NCBI GenBank assembly: GCA_030615365.1 | Contig: JAUWZM010000038.1 | Span: 1-24,910, forward strand | Source: Candidatus Aerophobota bacterium | Lineage (GTDB): Bacteria; Aerophobota; Aerophobia; Aerophobales; B3-G15 | Direction: 5' to 3' | Length of the DNA: 24,910 bases | In this document: piece after piece, positions 1 through 9,039 of the stretch | Numbering within the stretch: position 1 is the stretch's first letter | Layout: each line of letters starts with the position of its first letter | Position numbers and translations under genes: made by a program | The notes under the pieces: generated by a model | Told to the model about the DNA's origin: nothing | What the model saw: only the letters and a program-made list of their open reading frames with translations | Databases searched by the model: none

Positions 1-125
1 TATCATAAGTATTTTTTAACTTCAAAATCGCTTCTATTATACTATGGATAAGGATTTTTGTCAAATATTTTACTTGAGAAAGAACAAAGTTCAGATGAAA
101 ATGTGATGAAATTTAAGGGGGTTTT

Positions 126-305
<180 letters not shown>

Positions 306-368
306 TCAAGATATGTCTCGCTATTCTTGAAATATAAAAGATTTAAAAGTGATTCCCCTCCCCCAGGC

Positions 369-434
369 GATTGCTTCGACTTCCACAGGCAAGATGCCTG
401 TGTTACTACGTGCTTTGTCCCTCACAATGACAAA
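369..434. repeat. palindromic intergenic repeat, copy A
   Basis: A stretch of about 66 bases starts GATTGCTT and ends CAATGAC, with a central perfect hairpin CACAGGCA-AGA-TGCCTGTG. It lines up along its length with 1658-1720. The stem differs in both arms together (CACAGGCA versus CACAGACA), so pairing is conserved, which suggests that the folded form matters. The rest of 252-537 shows no coding sequence that I can support. Confidence 0.65.
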
Positions 435-537
435 ATAACTAAAGAGAGGGGACCATCAAAAACTTTGAAATTCTTACACCACAAAATATCTTAAAGTTTG
501 TCTAATATTAAATGTTAAGACCCAATTCCTTTGTTTC

Positions 538-966
538 TTAAGGACTAACAGGGCTCGCCGCCCTAAGATACTGCTCTTCAAGACCAACAGCAACAACTAT
601 TTTTTCTACTCTTTCCCCAATTTCAGGAACCCTATCTTTTACAGTATTAACAATTAGAGCAGATGCGTAAGGATCTATATGTACCAATCCTATACAAACA
701 AGACCGATTCCACTTTCCAACGAATCTGCAAGAGTAGGATCTGTTCTCCTTATCTCAACCGACCTTTCGGCTACCCCTGCTAAAACAAGAGCTGCTGTCT
801 CTGGATCTTCTTGAGCTAAAGCTATCATTTGATCAATTCCTGCTACAGGATCGGATATAAACTCTTCTATAAGGGCTTGAACATCTGCGGCAAATACAGG
901 AGCAGCTAAAGCCGCCGTTAAAATGCACACCCCTACCAGTAAAACCACCATCCGAGTCTTTCTCAT
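538..966 (-). CDS. small exported protein of unknown function
   Basis: I do not recognise a family. The 142-residue product opens with a signal peptide: basic MRKTR, a hydrophobic stretch to about residue 22, then APVFA-A as a plausible signal peptidase I site near residue 26. The mature part of about 115 residues is mostly predicted helix, with short repeating acidic/hydrophobic segments and one cysteine near residue 90. The ATG at 966-964 is supported by GGAGGTGA six bases upstream. It has no operon partner: 1012-1227 is a separate gene on the same strand and galE debris lies downstream. The product is likely periplasmic or extracellular. No catalytic motif is visible. Confidence 0.75.
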   Translation of the reverse strand: MRKTRMVVLLVGVCILTAALAAPVFAADVQALIEEFISDPVAGIDQMIALAQEDPETAALVLAGVAERSVEIRRTDPTLADSLESGIGLVCIGLVHIDPYASALIVNTVKDRVPEIGERVEKIVVAVGLEEQYLRAASPVSP

Positions 967-1040
967 TTAACTCACCTCCATTTTTTATTTTGTAAATGTC
1001 AGGGGGACACCCCATGGAATCCCTTTGTGAGATTGCTTCT

Positions 1041-1063
1041 CGCAGGCTAAAGCCTGCGGCTAC
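1041..1063. repeat. REP-like palindrome ending GGCTAC
   Basis: The perfect 8-bp hairpin CGCAGGCT-AA-AGCCTGCG is followed by GCTAC. The same layout, short palindrome plus a GCTAC tail, recurs at 1541-1564, 1630-1653 and 17337-17388 with different stems. The stop codon of the Trm112-like gene (TAG, 1062-1060 on the minus strand) lies in the tail of this element. Confidence 0.7.
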
Positions 1064-1227
1064 CTTTTTTCTGGAAGCTCTGCCTCTTCAATAAGCATAA
1101 CAGGAATATCATCCCTTATTGGGTATCTTCGTCCACATTTTTTACAGACGATCTTATCCCCTTTTAGCTCAACATCTCCCTTACAGAGGGGACAAGCTAA
1201 AATCTCTAAAAGTTGGCTATCAATCAT
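1060..1227 (-). CDS. Trm112-like small zinc-binding protein
   Basis: A 55-residue protein of the Trm112/YcaR (UPF0434) family. It opens MIDSQLLEILACPLCKGDVEL and carries two CxxC knuckles (CPLC and CKKC) that would bind one zinc, followed by the YPIRDDIPVMLIEEA end typical of the family. Eukaryotic Trm112 activates methyltransferases; the bacterial role is less clear. I chose the ATG at 1227-1225 because AAAGGAGG lies 11 bases upstream and family members begin just before the LLEILxCPxC segment; the frame is open to 1287, but those 20 residues look unlike the family. The C-terminus is short and its stop falls inside a palindromic repeat, so the repeat may have replaced the native end. Confidence 0.85.
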   Translation of the reverse strand: MIDSQLLEILACPLCKGDVELKGDKIVCKKCGRRYPIRDDIPVMLIEEAELPEKR

Positions 1228-1388
1228 AAATTTTAGCGCCTCCTTTCGGGAGGTTAAAACATGTGTTTTCTCCAAATGGTTTGACACGGCTTATCTATCA
1301 TAATTAATCTTATTATAGGATATATAGTTATTTTGTCAAGTGTTTTTTTAGGATAAATAATCTTCCAATGTTTACGAGGGGTCTATAG

Positions 1389-1536
1389 AAAAATTCTTCT
1401 TCTGTTAATGTGGATGAGACTGGTTGGAGAGTAGATGGAGAAAACTTCTGGGTCTGGGATTTCATTAATAAACAAGTAGCAACTTTTTAGGATTGAAGAG
1501 AAAAGAGGAAGTGAAGTAGTAAGGGATACTGCGGGT
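1389..1536 (+). pseudogene. IS66-like transposase fragment, frameshifted
   Basis: The frame from 1389 reads VNVDETGWRVDGENFWVW followed by DFINKQVATF and then TAG at 1488-1490. Shifting one base, the frame from 1489 continues RIEEKRGSEVVRDT. The join matches the DDE catalytic core of IS66-type transposases, where the D of DETGWRV is the second catalytic aspartate and the conserved RGS..V segment follows. Both ends are missing: a stop precedes the fragment at 1386-1388 and family similarity ends before about 1537. It is a dead remnant with at least one indel. No IS ends can be recognised. Confidence 0.75.
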
Positions 1537-1540
1537 TTAA

Positions 1541-1564
1541 TGCTCCGATAAATCGGCAAGCTAC
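1541..1564. repeat. REP-like palindrome with GCTAC tail
   Basis: Hairpin CCGAT-AA-ATCGG followed by CAAGCTAC. It is near-identical to 1630-1653 and 17361-17387. It directly follows the transposase fragment. Confidence 0.7.
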
Positions 1565-1629
1565 TAAATAGCTCTTAGTAAATTCAAAGCCAAGATAGTC
1601 CTAAAATTGCACTAATGAGAAATAACTAA

Positions 1630-1653
1630 TGCGCCGATAAATCGGCAAACTAC
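1630..1653. repeat. REP-like palindrome with CTAC tail
   Basis: Perfect hairpin GCCGAT-AA-ATCGGC followed by AAACTAC, 66 bases after the previous copy and immediately before the element at 1655-1735. The same order (palindrome, CTAC, then CAATGACAAA) recurs in compressed form at 17361-17399. Confidence 0.75.
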
Positions 1654-1654
1654 A

Positions 1655-1735
1655 AGGGATTGCTTTGACTTCCACAGACAAGATGTCTGTGCCCCCACAT
1701 GCTTTACTCCTTGCAATGACAAATGAGCAATCCCT
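1655..1735. repeat. hairpin element with 10-bp terminal inverted repeats, copy B
   Basis: The outer arms AGGGATTGCT (1655-1664) and AGCAATCCCT (1726-1735) are perfect inverted repeats. Inside is the hairpin CACAGACA-AGA-TGTCTGTG, and the whole aligns with the element at 369-434. The 81-bp size and nested dyads fit a non-autonomous repeat of MITE or REP type. No target-site duplication is obvious. Confidence 0.65.
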
Positions 1736-1809
1736 CCGTTTTTTAGGAAAACTTACCTATTACAATAATTATTCGTGACAATATAGTGATAATTAGTGGC
1801 TAAATACTA

Positions 1810-3105
1810 CTATCCGGATACACTTATCTGTGAGAAATAAAAGGGGGGTGTTTTGGTTGACCCTACAAAACGGGAAGTTCTACCTATGCCAACTACTCTG
1901 TTAAGCAAATCGTAAGAATTACCACTCACCATTACATCCTTAACCCTCCCCACTACTTTTCCCCTCTCTATCTTATAGCCAAGGTCTAAATTCACCGAGA
2001 ACTCCCCCATTAAAACATTACCCTGCCCACTTCCTATTACCTGATCTACAATTATACCTTCCTTAATATCTGCTATCATTTCCTCCAGACTCATCTTTCC
2101 CTCATCAACTAAAAAATTCGTGGTTGAGGGTGATGGCAAACTATCGTACTCTCTGTCGCCATTAGCTGTGCTTTTAGCCTCTAAAATTGCCGCTGTTTGC
2201 AAATCATAGATAAAATTTTTTAACACTCCTTCTCTAATTATAGGGGTGGGGTGTGAAGGCATTCCTTCTCCATCTATGGAAGAGGAAGAGATACCATAGG
2301 GAAAGGTAGCATCATCGGTAATGTTAATAAAAGGAGAAACTATAGGTTTTTCCAATTTAAAAAGTAGAGGGGATATCTTTTTTTGTACCATCTTGCCATT
2401 AATCCCTATTTTAAGAGCTTGAAAAATAATGGGCATTGCCTTAGAGGTAAAGATAACTGGATAGTTACCAGGGGAAATCTTCGCTGATTTTTTAGCAAGT
2501 TCTGCCTGTTGTATAATTCTCCTGGCTAAAGAGGTAGAATAATCATGATACTGACAATTTGCCTCTCTTTCCTCTATTTCTAAAAAATTTCCCTCCTCAG
2601 CTAAAAAGATACAAATAGAAAAAGCATACAGACTCTTCCTGTAGGAGTATTTGAATCCCTGGGAATTTAAAATTGCAACCTCGCTCACCGCTTTCTCTGC
2701 TTCTACCTCACACTCAAAATGAGGTGCTTCCTTTAAAATTAACTCAATAACCCTTTCCCCTTCTTCAATCATATCTTCTACCTTCAAGGAAGGAACCTGG
2801 GAATCAAAGCAATCAACAGGATTTATCCTGCCAAAAGAGGGAAACTGAAACAGAGCTTTTTGACCAAATTGAGCCGAGGTAAAAGCTGATCTTATGAGAG
2901 AGGTAAAATCATTTAAGTTAGTAGTGCTGGAAAAACCAATTTTCCCATTATTTATTATCCTCAACCCTGTGCCATTTTGAAAAGAAGTATCTATAGATTT
3001 TAATCGGTTAGACTGAAAATTAACTGTAGCTATCTCATCTTTTTCCTGATAAACTTCTGCCTCTTTCGCCCCCCTAAAAAGTGCTTCATCTAAGATTTTT
3101 TCCAT
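1810..3105 (-). CDS. pmbA: TldE/PmbA subunit of the TldD/TldE protease
   Basis: A 431-residue member of the TldD/PmbA (U62) family, close to the usual 440-450. It lacks the HExxxH motif, as TldE subunits do, and carries the family C-terminus: GSGQGNVLMGEFSVNLDLGY, then KVVGRVKDVMVSGNSYDLL. In characterised systems TldE forms a heterodimer with the metal-bearing TldD and the pair trims peptides, including microcin B17 and CcdA. It follows tldD with TGAATG (tldD stop directly before this ATG), and the GGAGG ribosome site lies inside the last tldD codons, so translation is coupled. It is the last gene of the yebC-tldD-tldE set. No maturation substrate gene is visible nearby. Confidence 0.93.
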   Translation of the reverse strand: MEKILDEALFRGAKEAEVYQEKDEIATVNFQSNRLKSIDTSFQNGTGLRIINNGKIGFSSTTNLNDFTSLIRSAFTSAQFGQKALFQFPSFGRINPVDCFDSQVPSLKVEDMIEEGERVIELILKEAPHFECEVEAEKAVSEVAILNSQGFKYSYRKSLYAFSICIFLAEEGNFLEIEEREANCQYHDYSTSLARRIIQQAELAKKSAKISPGNYPVIFTSKAMPIIFQALKIGINGKMVQKKISPLLFKLEKPIVSPFINITDDATFPYGISSSSIDGEGMPSHPTPIIREGVLKNFIYDLQTAAILEAKSTANGDREYDSLPSPSTTNFLVDEGKMSLEEMIADIKEGIIVDQVIGSGQGNVLMGEFSVNLDLGYKIERGKVVGRVKDVMVSGNSYDLLNRVVGIGRTSRFVGSTKTPPFYFSQISVSG

Positions 3106-4467
3106 TCATTTTCCTCCCACTAATAGATTCATTATTCTAATATGGGGTCCTCCCGTAGAAACAGGAAGAGGAGACTGTTCACCTTTGCCGCATCCCCCTG
3201 GACCTGCAAAAAGAACTAAATCATTCCCTATAGCATCGATATTCTTTAAAGTAGTGAAAATATTACCTGTTAAATTAAAATCTCTTATTGGTTTTGTGAG
3301 CTTACCATTTTCTATAAGATATCCCTCCTCAGGGGCAAAAGTGAACATCTCCAGGTTAGTTTGCCCACCGTGAAAACCCCTGGCATATATCCCCCTTTTT
3401 ACCTGTGATATCATCTCATCTTTGCTCATATTTTTAGGCTCAATGTAGGTATTGCTCATTCTCACTATGGGAGGATACTCATAGCTTATAGCCCGGGCAT
3501 TTCCTGTGGGTTCCTCCCTCATCTTAGCTGCTGTTTCTCGAGAATGAAGTCTACCCACCAATTTACCTTCCTTAATCAAGTAAGTTTTTCTTGAGGCTAC
3601 TCCCTCATCATCGTAAAGGTAAAAGCCACCCTCGCCTGGAATGGTGGGCTCATCCACAATATCAAGGTTTTGATTCCCGAAAATTCTCCCCAGCCTCATT
3701 ATCTTAAGTAATCGTTCATTCTCATAGAGAAAATCAGCTTCGGATAAGTGCCCAAAGGCCTCGTGAGCAAAGACACCGCTTAATTTTGGATCTACGACTA
3801 CTGTGTATTTCCCCTTTTCCGTTGGTTGAGCGTTAAGTAAATGCAAGGCTCTTCGAACAGTTTCCTCTGCCTTTTTTTCTTGACTTTCTATTAATTCATA
3901 CCCCCCTACTCCTCCCATTCCTTCATGGGCTGACTGAATATTACCTCCTCTTCTCGCAATGGCTGCCATTCCCAGGATTGTATGAAATCTCTCCTGTTGA
4001 ATATACGTTCCTTCTGAATTAGCAAAGTACTTCATAGTATGCACATCAGCATATCTTAAATTAGAAGTCTGAATCTCCTTTGCCGAGAGAAGAATCTCAT
4101 TATAACGAGTGCACAGCCCATACTTTTCTTTTAGGGAAATTTTACGGGGATCTTTTTCTACAGTGGCTGGTACAATTTTTATCAAGGAAGGAACTGAAGC
4201 AAGATTAACTGGATTTGCTTTAATTAAACGGGCCTGTTTCACAGCGAAATTGAGATAGGAAGGTAGCCTATCTAAATTATTAAAAGAAACAAAACTCCAC
4301 CCTCCTTTTCCTCTGGCTCTGATTCCTCCTCCTCTTTCTATAGACTCACCTATTGATTCTAATTCTTTTCCTGCATAGTGAATATGAACTGAAACTATCT
4401 CCTCATATCGAATCTCCGCATAGTCACTTTGAACTTTTTTCAGGCAGGAAAATAAGTGAGATCTCAT
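3106..4467 (-). CDS. tldD: TldD metalloprotease subunit
   Basis: 453 residues, normal for TldD. The zinc motif HEAFGH (about residues 235-240) gives the two histidines and catalytic glutamate, and the C-terminal GPGGCGKGEQ segment supplies the cysteine ligand near residue 426. The region from IPGEGGFYLYDDEG through SRETAAKM is characteristic of the family. TldD is the active subunit of the TldD/TldE heterodimer, a cytosolic peptidase that degrades unfolded peptides. The start ATG at 4467-4465 overlaps the yebC stop by one base (TGATG), and the 3' end abuts pmbA, so the three genes form one transcription unit. Nothing looks broken. Confidence 0.95.
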   Translation of the reverse strand: MRSHLFSCLKKVQSDYAEIRYEEIVSVHIHYAGKELESIGESIERGGGIRARGKGGWSFVSFNNLDRLPSYLNFAVKQARLIKANPVNLASVPSLIKIVPATVEKDPRKISLKEKYGLCTRYNEILLSAKEIQTSNLRYADVHTMKYFANSEGTYIQQERFHTILGMAAIARRGGNIQSAHEGMGGVGGYELIESQEKKAEETVRRALHLLNAQPTEKGKYTVVVDPKLSGVFAHEAFGHLSEADFLYENERLLKIMRLGRIFGNQNLDIVDEPTIPGEGGFYLYDDEGVASRKTYLIKEGKLVGRLHSRETAAKMREEPTGNARAISYEYPPIVRMSNTYIEPKNMSKDEMISQVKRGIYARGFHGGQTNLEMFTFAPEEGYLIENGKLTKPIRDFNLTGNIFTTLKNIDAIGNDLVLFAGPGGCGKGEQSPLPVSTGGPHIRIMNLLVGGK

Positions 4468-5210
4468 CAGGAAGCCTTTTCCATGATTTCATCAGTTATA
4501 TCAAAGTTAGCAGAAACTTTTTGCACATCATCTGAATCTTCAAGAGCATCCAATAACCGCAACATTTGGTAAGCTTCTTTTTCCTCGAGGGGAACTGTAG
4601 TTTGAGGAATCATTACTAATTCCATAAGCTCCGGGACCAAATTTGCTGTTTTGATCTTCTCTTCTATCTGACCAAACCTTTCACTTTCAAAAATAATCTC
4701 TATAGTATCTCCCTCATCTTTTATATCTTCGGCTCCTATCTCTACCGCTAATTCAATTGTCTTATCCTCATCTACCTTTTTCTTAGTAAAAACAGCTAAA
4801 CCTTTACGATCAAACAACCAGCTTACACACCCTGCTTCTCCCATATGCCCTCCATGGCTGGTTAAAATATGTCTGATTTCTGAGATAGCTCTTTTTTTAT
4901 TATCTGTAACTGCCTCAATAAACAAAGCTACTCCTCCAGGACCATATCCCTCACAGGTAATCTCCTCATAACTTACTCCGGGAAGCTCTCCTGTTCCTCT
5001 TTGAATAGCTTTCTTAATATTTTCCTTAGGCATGCCGGATGCTTGAGCCATTTCTACGATCATTCGTAAATTAGCATTGGTATCTATATCCCCTCCTCTT
5101 TTTGCTTCCACAGCTAATTTTCGAGTAAGTTTGCTAAATGTCTTTCCTCTCTCGGCATCCTTTTTAGCCTTTTTATGCTTTATGCTACTCCACTTAGAAT
5201 GTCCTGACAT
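4467..5210 (-). CDS. yebC: YebC/PmpR-family protein
   Basis: 247 residues starting MSGHSKWSSIKHKK, the signature of the YebC/TACO1 family, followed by KDAERGKTFSKLTRKL and GGDIDTNANLRM. The three YebC domains are complete, ending near EALEDSDDVQKVSANFDI. Family members have been described as DNA-binding transcriptional regulators (PmpR) and, for TACO1/YebC, as factors helping ribosomes through difficult sequences; this sequence does not decide between them. A GGGGGTGAG ribosome site sits three bases before the ATG. It is the first gene of the yebC-tldD-pmbA operon. YebC usually neighbours ruvC in bacteria, so coupling to tldD is a less usual context. Confidence 0.95.
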   Translation of the reverse strand: MSGHSKWSSIKHKKAKKDAERGKTFSKLTRKLAVEAKRGGDIDTNANLRMIVEMAQASGMPKENIKKAIQRGTGELPGVSYEEITCEGYGPGGVALFIEAVTDNKKRAISEIRHILTSHGGHMGEAGCVSWLFDRKGLAVFTKKKVDEDKTIELAVEIGAEDIKDEGDTIEIIFESERFGQIEEKIKTANLVPELMELVMIPQTTVPLEEKEAYQMLRLLDALEDSDDVQKVSANFDITDEIMEKAS

Positions 5211-5298
5211 AAACTCACCCCCTTCTTTTAAACAATAATTTAGTTTTTAGCAAAGGATTTTGGCAAATCCCCATGGAAAACAACCTCGTCAAGAAAAG

Positions 5299-5334
5299 GT
5301 TTGCCATAGAGCTATCCAAAGCTCTATGGCAAAC
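5299..5334. repeat. 15-bp perfect inverted repeat
   Basis: GTTTGCCATAGAGCT (5299-5313) and its exact complement at 5320-5334 flank a 6-base loop. It lies upstream of yebC (minus) and of the plus-strand ORF at 5349. No U-run follows on either strand, so it is unlikely to be a classical terminator. It could be an operator or a repeat element. Confidence 0.7.
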
Positions 5335-5348
5335 ATAGCAAAAAAGAA

Positions 5349-5660
5349 GTGGGTTGTCAATTGTCCGTAATTTATAATGTCCAGTTACCTTATCTTAAGA
5401 TTCTTGTTTCTCATGAGGGGTTATTAACCTATTGGTACAGAACATGGGTAGAGATACCTGTCAGGAAGTCAGTTCTGAAAGATCCTCGATTTCAAGATAT
5501 CATGGGGATAGGAAAAAAGGTTCCTGGTGTTGGGACTGAAAAGGCATTCAATGAAGAAGTTCAGCCATTAGTAGACATTGTGAAAAATGGTTGGTTCAAA
5601 TTGCGGGAGAAAATTAAGGGAGGGGAAAAGTATCAACTTCCTTTTCTTCCGCCCATATAA
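5349..5660 (+). CDS. unrecognised ORF, possibly the 3' end of a larger gene
   Basis: 103 codons from a GTG at 5349. I cannot assign a family. The product has no signal peptide, is rich in W, Y, K and P, and ends KYQLPFLPPI. The segment VEIPVRKSVLKDPRFQD faintly recalls the C-terminal part of sugar-type ABC solute-binding proteins; this is a weak guess. No convincing ribosome site precedes the GTG, and the palindrome at 5299-5334 lies just upstream, so the true start may be missing and the ORF may be a gene remnant. It runs against the flanking minus-strand genes and is followed by the bidirectional hairpin at 5684-5724. Confidence 0.35.
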   Translation: MGCQLSVIYNVQLPYLKILVSHEGLLTYWYRTWVEIPVRKSVLKDPRFQDIMGIGKKVPGVGTEKAFNEEVQPLVDIVKNGWFKLREKIKGGEKYQLPFLPPI

Positions 5661-5683
5661 TATAAACTGTTACCCTTATTTAA

Positions 5684-5724
5684 AAAAGACGGAGATTATG
5701 ATAGAAATATAATCCCCGTCTTTT
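5684..5724 (-). terminator. rho-independent terminator of groESL, probably bidirectional
   Basis: A 16-position stem with one mismatch, AAAAGACGGAGATTAT pairing with ATAATCCCCGTCTTTT, around a 9-base loop. On the minus strand it follows the groEL stop by about 23 bases and ends in a run of six T. On the plus strand it closes the ORF at 5349-5660 with TTTT. Confidence 0.85.
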
Positions 5725-5746
5725 AACTGTTGCGTTCCCTTAAATT

Positions 5747-7411
<1,665 letters not shown>

Positions 7412-7678
7412 TTATTCTATCACCGCTAAAACGTCATCTTCACTTAAAACTAAATACTCTTCATCCTCAATTTCAATCTCTGTCCCCCCATACTTAGCAA
7501 AAAGGACCTTATCACCTTTTTTAACTCCTTTAAAATCCGGTCCCACCGCTATTACATCTCCCCGTTGAGGCTTTTCCTTATTTGCTGTTTCAGGGAGGTA
7601 AATCCCTCCCTCTGTTTTCTCCTCTTGCTTGAGTGGTTTTACAACTATTCTCCCACCCAGAGGTTTAATTTTCATCAT
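7412..7678 (-). CDS. groS: co-chaperonin GroES
   Basis: 88 residues. It has the expected [14 protein letters not shown] start, the mobile loop [20 protein letters not shown] that contacts GroEL, the [20 protein letters not shown] core and the [16 protein letters not shown] end. It acts as the heptameric lid of GroEL. Two ATGs in tandem (7678 and 7675) are possible; AAGGAGGAAG lies nearby upstream. It is first in the groES-groEL operon, transcribed from the promoter at 7718-7745. Confidence 0.97.
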   Translation of the reverse strand: MMKIKPLGGRIVVKPLKQEEKTEGGIYLPETANKEKPQRGDVIAVGPDFKGVKKGDKVLFAKYGGTEIEIEDEEYLVLSEDDVLAVIE

Positions 7679-7717
7679 CCCTACTTCCTCCTTGCCTTTT
7701 TAAAATATTTTAGTAAA

Positions 7718-7745
7718 ATTATACTTAAATTTAACTTACTGTCAA
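7718..7745 (-). promoter_or_regulatory. sigma-70-type promoter for groESL
   Basis: Read on the minus strand: TTGACA (7745-7740), a 16-base spacer, then TATAAT (7723-7718), with the groES start about 40 bases downstream. Both hexamers match consensus exactly. I see no CIRCE inverted repeat (TTAGCACTC-N9-GAGTGCTAA) here, so HrcA control is not supported. Confidence 0.8.
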
Positions 7746-7813
7746 CCCCCTTATTCTATCTCCTGCATCTCTGAAAATTTTTGAGGTATCTCAATAATTG
7801 GAGAAAGTAAAAA

Positions 7814-8977
7814 ATGAACCCTTTTTCAACCTCTCTAAAACAAACAATCTCTCAAACTATCAGGCAAAAACAGATTGGCAGGATAAAGTTAGCCCATCTT
7901 TTTTCCCTTTCCGAAAGTGAATTTAGAAAATCTATTGCGGAAATAGAGAATGACCCTTTATTCCAGGAATTGGCGTATAAATGGAAAATCGTAGGCTACA
8001 GGAAATTTACCGGTATCCGAATCCTCTCTTCTCCCTCCCTTGACGAACAAATTTCCTCTTCGGATAGTTTTGATTTAGAAAATCTCTTACACGAGAATCC
8101 AAAAATTATGTCTATACTGCAAAAGATTGGAACTACCATAGGAAGAGATCGATTCAGTCAACTTTTATATAGAGGAGTAGATATCAGCGAGATAATAGAG
8201 GAATGCGAGTTAACTAAAGAGGGAGGAGAAATTCTTAAGGCGTTTTTGAATAAATTTGAATTAGGAAAAATTGTAAGTGGTGCTCAAGGCTCTTCTACAA
8301 ATGAAAATATTCCGTTTTCAACCAGGAGAGCTTTCAGGATAGCCACTATTAAGAAAGAAAAAGATGGGTTAGCAATCTGTCCTTATTCTGAGGAAGATTA
8401 CCTCGTGAAGGGGAAATACCACATTAATTACAACCGGTTTGAACTATTATGTAAAGAAAAAGGAATTCCCCGAGAAAAAATCGACCGTGTTCCCAAAATG
8501 CTTAGAATGTTAGATCTAATCAATCGAAGGACTACCACTATTTACCAAATAGTTCACTACATAAAAGAAAAACAGGGTAATTACCTTTACTCAGGAGATA
8601 TTAACAACCTTAAACCTTTAACTCAACGAGGGTTGGCTAATAAAATAGGAGTACATCCAAGTTCAATTACCAGAGTTATGTCTAATAAAAGCATCCTCAC
8701 TCCTGAGGGTAATGAAAAGACCCTTAAATTTTTCTTCCCTTCCAGGAAAGAAATCACCAAACGCTGGGTTAAAAATTTAATAGAGGAAGAGAGGAGTCTA
8801 CTTCAAAACGGTGTTCTTCAACATCCTTATGCTGATGAATCAATTAAAATTCAACTATACCAAAAGTACAAGATCACCCTCTCTCGACGAACTGTAGCAG
8901 AATATAGAAAAGAGTTAAAGATACCATCATCAAGCAAAAGAAGTACACCTTTGACTTTTCGGAAAAATAGCTTATGA
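7814..8977 (+). CDS. rpoN: divergent RNA polymerase sigma-54 factor
   Basis: 387 residues, shorter than the usual 430-490. The C-terminal half is clearly sigma-54: LKPLTQRGLANKIGVHPSSI (about 266-285) is the helix-turn-helix region, followed by TRVMSNKSILTPEG, and the RpoN box SRRTVAEYRK (357-366) leads to ELKIPSSSKR. The RpoN box reads the -24 promoter element. The first 50 residues resemble region I (a Q-rich start, then EFRKSIAEIENDPLFQEL, like the ELxxxIxxELxxNPLLE repeats), but the 60-210 segment is unlike standard sigma-54 and there is no acidic region II. It is followed by a histidine kinase and an NtrC-type activator, its expected partners. The start has GGAGAAAG upstream and is divergent from groES. 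Confidence 0.85.
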   Translation: MNPFSTSLKQTISQTIRQKQIGRIKLAHLFSLSESEFRKSIAEIENDPLFQELAYKWKIVGYRKFTGIRILSSPSLDEQISSSDSFDLENLLHENPKIMSILQKIGTTIGRDRFSQLLYRGVDISEIIEECELTKEGGEILKAFLNKFELGKIVSGAQGSSTNENIPFSTRRAFRIATIKKEKDGLAICPYSEEDYLVKGKYHINYNRFELLCKEKGIPREKIDRVPKMLRMLDLINRRTTTIYQIVHYIKEKQGNYLYSGDINNLKPLTQRGLANKIGVHPSSITRVMSNKSILTPEGNEKTLKFFFPSRKEITKRWVKNLIEEERSLLQNGVLQHPYADESIKIQLYQKYKITLSRRTVAEYRKELKIPSSSKRSTPLTFRKNSL

Positions 8978-9039
8978 TATGTAATAATATAATAGAACGA
9001 GTGTACCATGAGAAGGATAAGAAATGAAGGTGTTTAATT

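Larger units (their letters stand above)
1288..1809. other. degraded intergenic region
   Basis: 522 bases without an intact gene. It holds a frameshifted IS66-like transposase scrap (1389-1536), two copies of the GATAAATCGG palindrome (1541-1564 and 1630-1653) and a hairpin element with terminal inverted repeats (1655-1735). The remaining sequence is AT-rich. I see no clear terminator for the upstream minus-strand tldE gene and no RNA gene. Confidence 0.6.

Noticed and set aside
1541..1735. CRISPR-like repetition
   Set aside because: Only two palindromic copies with unequal spacing and no spacer-like units; they fit REP-type elements also found at 17337-17388.
5326..5340. Possible sigma-54 promoter TGGCAAACATAGCA
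   Set aside because: The GG-to-GC spacing is two bases too short, and the match lies in the arm of the inverted repeat.
7679..7813. CIRCE operator upstream of groES
   Set aside because: I looked for TTAGCACTC-N9-GAGTGCTAA on both strands and found none; only the promoter hexamers are present.
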